A stretch of DNA of 64,000 nucleotides from Trichopria drosophilae. Its lineage: Eukaryota > Arthropoda > Insecta > Hymenoptera > Diapriidae. Each line of letters opens with the position of its first letter. The stretch's first letter is position 1. The notes under the pieces are model-generated. The model saw only the letters and a list, made by a program, of their open reading frames with translations, ran no database searches and was not told where the DNA came from. This document shows, piece after piece, positions 61,610 through 64,000 of this stretch. Made by a program: the position numbers and the translations under genes. Location of the stretch: positions 29,773,001 to 29,837,000 of the forward strand of contig CM059582.1 in NCBI GenBank assembly GCA_030407085.1. Reading direction: 5' to 3'.

Positions 61610-61915
61610 TTTTCGGGGTCGCTGAGTACGAATCCAAAACCAGAATTTTGAAGTTAAAAATGAAGGAACCAATATGGCAGATTAAAAATGTTTAAATTTA
61701 CATCGAATTAGAACAAAATACATTATTTGAAGTTTTTCAGGGATGCTGAATACGAATTAGAAAAGGAAATTTGAAATTCAAAATGGCGGATATAATATGA
61801 CAGGTCAAACTGAAATTAGATGATAAGTTACGTCCGTGAGTTTTAGAATTGGCTAATAACGAATGTGAAATCAGAATTTTTAGTTCCGCGTAATGCTAAC
61901 AGCGAGTTATAATGG
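61610..61915. repeat. Degenerate tandem units with AAAATGGCGGA-type word
   Basis: The phrase GAGTACGAATCCAAAACCAGA, then ATTTTGAAGTTAAAAATG.., then CAATATGGCAGA recurs diverged as GAATACGAATTAGAAAAGGA, AATTTGAAATTCAAAATGG and CGGATATAATATGACAG. A third, weaker unit (TAACGAATGTGAAATCAGAATTTTTAG) follows, at a spacing of roughly 120 bp. The same type of phrase is inside the 57754-59203 element. Confidence 0.5.
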
Positions 61916-63420
61916 CGTTTTTAATTTTTAAGTTTGAAATTACGACCTCGAAAACCAGAAAATATAGATTTTTGTCTAATTCAATGTCATTTTTGAAATT
62001 TTATCCGCTATATTGGATTCGCCATTCTGAATGTAAAAATTCTGACTTACCTTGGCACCTCACCAAGGGTTTCAAAACAAAAATAAGGGGAGTAATTTTT
62101 AGTTTTTATATATAACAGATAAATATTATTTACATTTCAAACATTTTTTTAATTTATTTTTTTATAGTATACCTTAAGTTACTAAGATTAACCATAAGAG
62201 TTGCAGTTATTTATGATCAGTATATAATAATAATTGTCAAATTAATAATTTATCTGGAAACAATATATTAAATTTTTAATGAGATCAGAAATACATGCAA
62301 TGGCGGTGATTTTATTGGATATAACGTAGCTCCTATAATGTGCGGCAAAACTTTTTTGCATTTGTTATTTCTCAACGTGCACTGCATTTTACGGCTACAT
62401 ATATTTTGTCAGGGTGAGGGGAATGGGGGAGAAACACGAGTATAAAAACTTGTTTACGTTGCGAATCGTTTCTTAATGTCGAATTTTTAAGAATGATTAC
62501 AATATCGTAATTAAATTTGCAGACTTTATAATTTTATGTAAATTAATGACCTCCTTTACATGGATAGGTACTATTTAATCAAGTTTCGACTTACGAAACT
62601 GACAGCTCTAGTCTTCTGTACTCCATATTTTCCGATAATATGACATTGAACTAAATGTAACCCCTATGGACACGTTAAACAGGAAAGATGATGAGTTATT
62701 CAGTTCAAGTAACTTTTTCAAATTCAAAAATAGTAAGTGGAGTCCATTTTTGTTTATACAATGCAGAATGTAGCTGATTTCGTGAAAACGTCAAAAGAAG
62801 GTACAATACAGCACGTGAGTTTCACTTTTAGTCGTAGGAATTCTCGTTTTCTCGCCGAGACCTTGAATGTTACAATTCGCGTGACAAAAACTAGGTACCT
62901 TCGTCAGAGCAAATTCTCATGCTGTGAAGGCCTGTGAAAAGTACCGGTTTGCGTTCATAGCTTCTGGCATGTGGATGTTATACACACGAGCCCCTACATT
63001 TTCTATAGTGACGGGAAAACATCGAAATGGTTTTAAGATGCCAGGGCCGAGATTCCCGAAGCGTAACTAGCTTGTTCGTGTTTTATTGATCCAAGTCTAT
63101 TGTTTTTCACTGAAATTAACACTACTGATATTAACGATTCGATATTAGCAGCACTGTTCATGATACTTGAAACCAATACGTGTTTATTCTATTTGTGATG
63201 AAACAATAGTTTCAATTTTAAACATTCATAATATTTAACTAGATCATAATTTTAAATTGATGTAATTTTTCTTTGTACAAATAGTTCTACAGCATAAGCT
63301 ATATTCATTTACAAAACAAATGGAATGTATTCTTTAAGGCTCTAGAACTTATTTTGAATTCTTTGATTTTTAAGAACACTACTTTTAAATACGTTTAAGA
63401 GATCTCCTCCTTCTCTCATT
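61916..63420. other. Stretch with a less AT-rich patch
   Basis: The patch at 62740-63080 is richer in GC and CpG. It has an ATG frame at 62737-62937, within which CAGCAC|GTGAGT (near 62811-62820) would be a strong plus-strand donor giving a short exon MQNVADFVKTSKEGTIQH. There is no partner exon inside the window, so this stays a suggestion. Confidence 0.2.
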
Positions 63421-64000
63421 ATTGCAAATATAGTTTTAGATTTTGAGGAGGCTCAGTTTTGCAATTCCACCCTAAGGATGAAGAAAGAAATTGCCCCTAT
63501 AATTAATGATCCAAGAAACGATGCTTTGTCTAGACTTCACCCTTTTTTAGTCTATGCACATGATAAATTGGTTCTCATCTAATATAGACTTTGTAAATAT
63601 GCAATCTTACTTTCTAAATCCATGGTAGAAATCCCAAAGATGTAATGTGAACCCAGCAAATCCTCCGTGATTTTTCTCGAAACAAACTCGAAATACTTCA
63701 GAAAGCTGCTGATTATGTAATAAGTCTCGTTAAAAAACTAAGTCTCTTTAATCCGATATTAGATTACCCTGATACTTGGACCATATACAATCACCCCCAA
63801 ATCTATGAAATATTTCTGTTTGTAGTAGGAACTTTAATTCTGAATAAGACACCATGATAATCCGACATCTAAAAGTCAATTATTAGTCAAAATTAATGAT
63901 GATAAAAACCTTGTTCCCTAGAGGGGTGAAAAATTCCGGGGGAAAAATATGTATCGATTGAGCTTCTCTGCGAGGCATTGGGATGCTTGCAGTGCTAATC
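63421..64000 (+). pseudogene. Coding-like scrap, possibly a decayed retroelement
   Basis: From about 63440 to 63581 one plus frame reads DFEEAQFCNSTLRMKKEIAP, then IINDPRNDALSRLHPFLVYA, then HDKLVLI and a stop. Its composition is protein-like. After frame changes more protein-like words follow (NPANPP, SKQT around 63650-63700). No start, splice site or domain is evident. A decayed gag-like or host-gene fragment is possible, and chance is not excluded. Confidence 0.2.

Noticed and set aside
61436..61672. Frames with Ile-Tyr repeats on both strands
   Set aside because: They are translations of the AT microsatellite.

Overview
The window is AT-rich eukaryotic DNA, most likely from an insect. 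Three multi-exon genes with GT-AG introns can be rebuilt on the minus strand. Most of the remainder is intergenic or intronic sequence filled with short non-autonomous transposons, several of them flanked by TA duplications. A small AACCTAACC-like patch fits an insect but proves nothing. Nothing in the sequence is bacterial: there are no long ORFs, operons or ribosome binding sites. Most open frames of 60 to 100 codons are what chance gives at this base composition.

Layout. From 1 to about 42 kb I find no gene I can defend. This part holds a fold-back element (410-1346), a compound nested element (2224-3322), two fold-back elements that look related to each other (3663-4660 and 9099-10281), a 1.2-kb element with 14-bp ends (5196-6384), several TA-flanked MITEs (8099, 16531, 39218), an element packed with AGTACT palindromes (18640-19545), a MITE at 21332, a 1.5-kb giant inverted repeat (27533-29019), an element with repeated CAACATT motifs (33777-34327) and two members of a GCCGAC-rich family (8869, 36799). 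Between them lie a few islands of different composition that look like regulatory DNA: 11000-11560, 20210-20830, 26700-27080 and 35180-35560.

From 43.4 to 60.9 kb three genes lie on the minus strand. The first two (43411-44708 and 49557-52004) are diverged paralogues. Each has three exons with the same intron phases (1,1), a short first exon encoding a single hydrophobic segment, a long hydrophilic second exon that ends in a related block, and a last exon sharing an E-[IF]-[IM]-[IV]-P-[IM]-x-E-x-T motif. The third gene (56703-60853) has four exons, all introns in phase 1, and encodes a small predicted secreted protein of 143 residues. Its last intron carries a 1.45-kb transposon. I do not recognise the family of any of the three. 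The last 3 kb hold a TA microsatellite, degenerate tandem repeats and weak coding-like scraps.

Gene models were built by hand from splice signals and reading-frame continuity. There is no transcript or database support.
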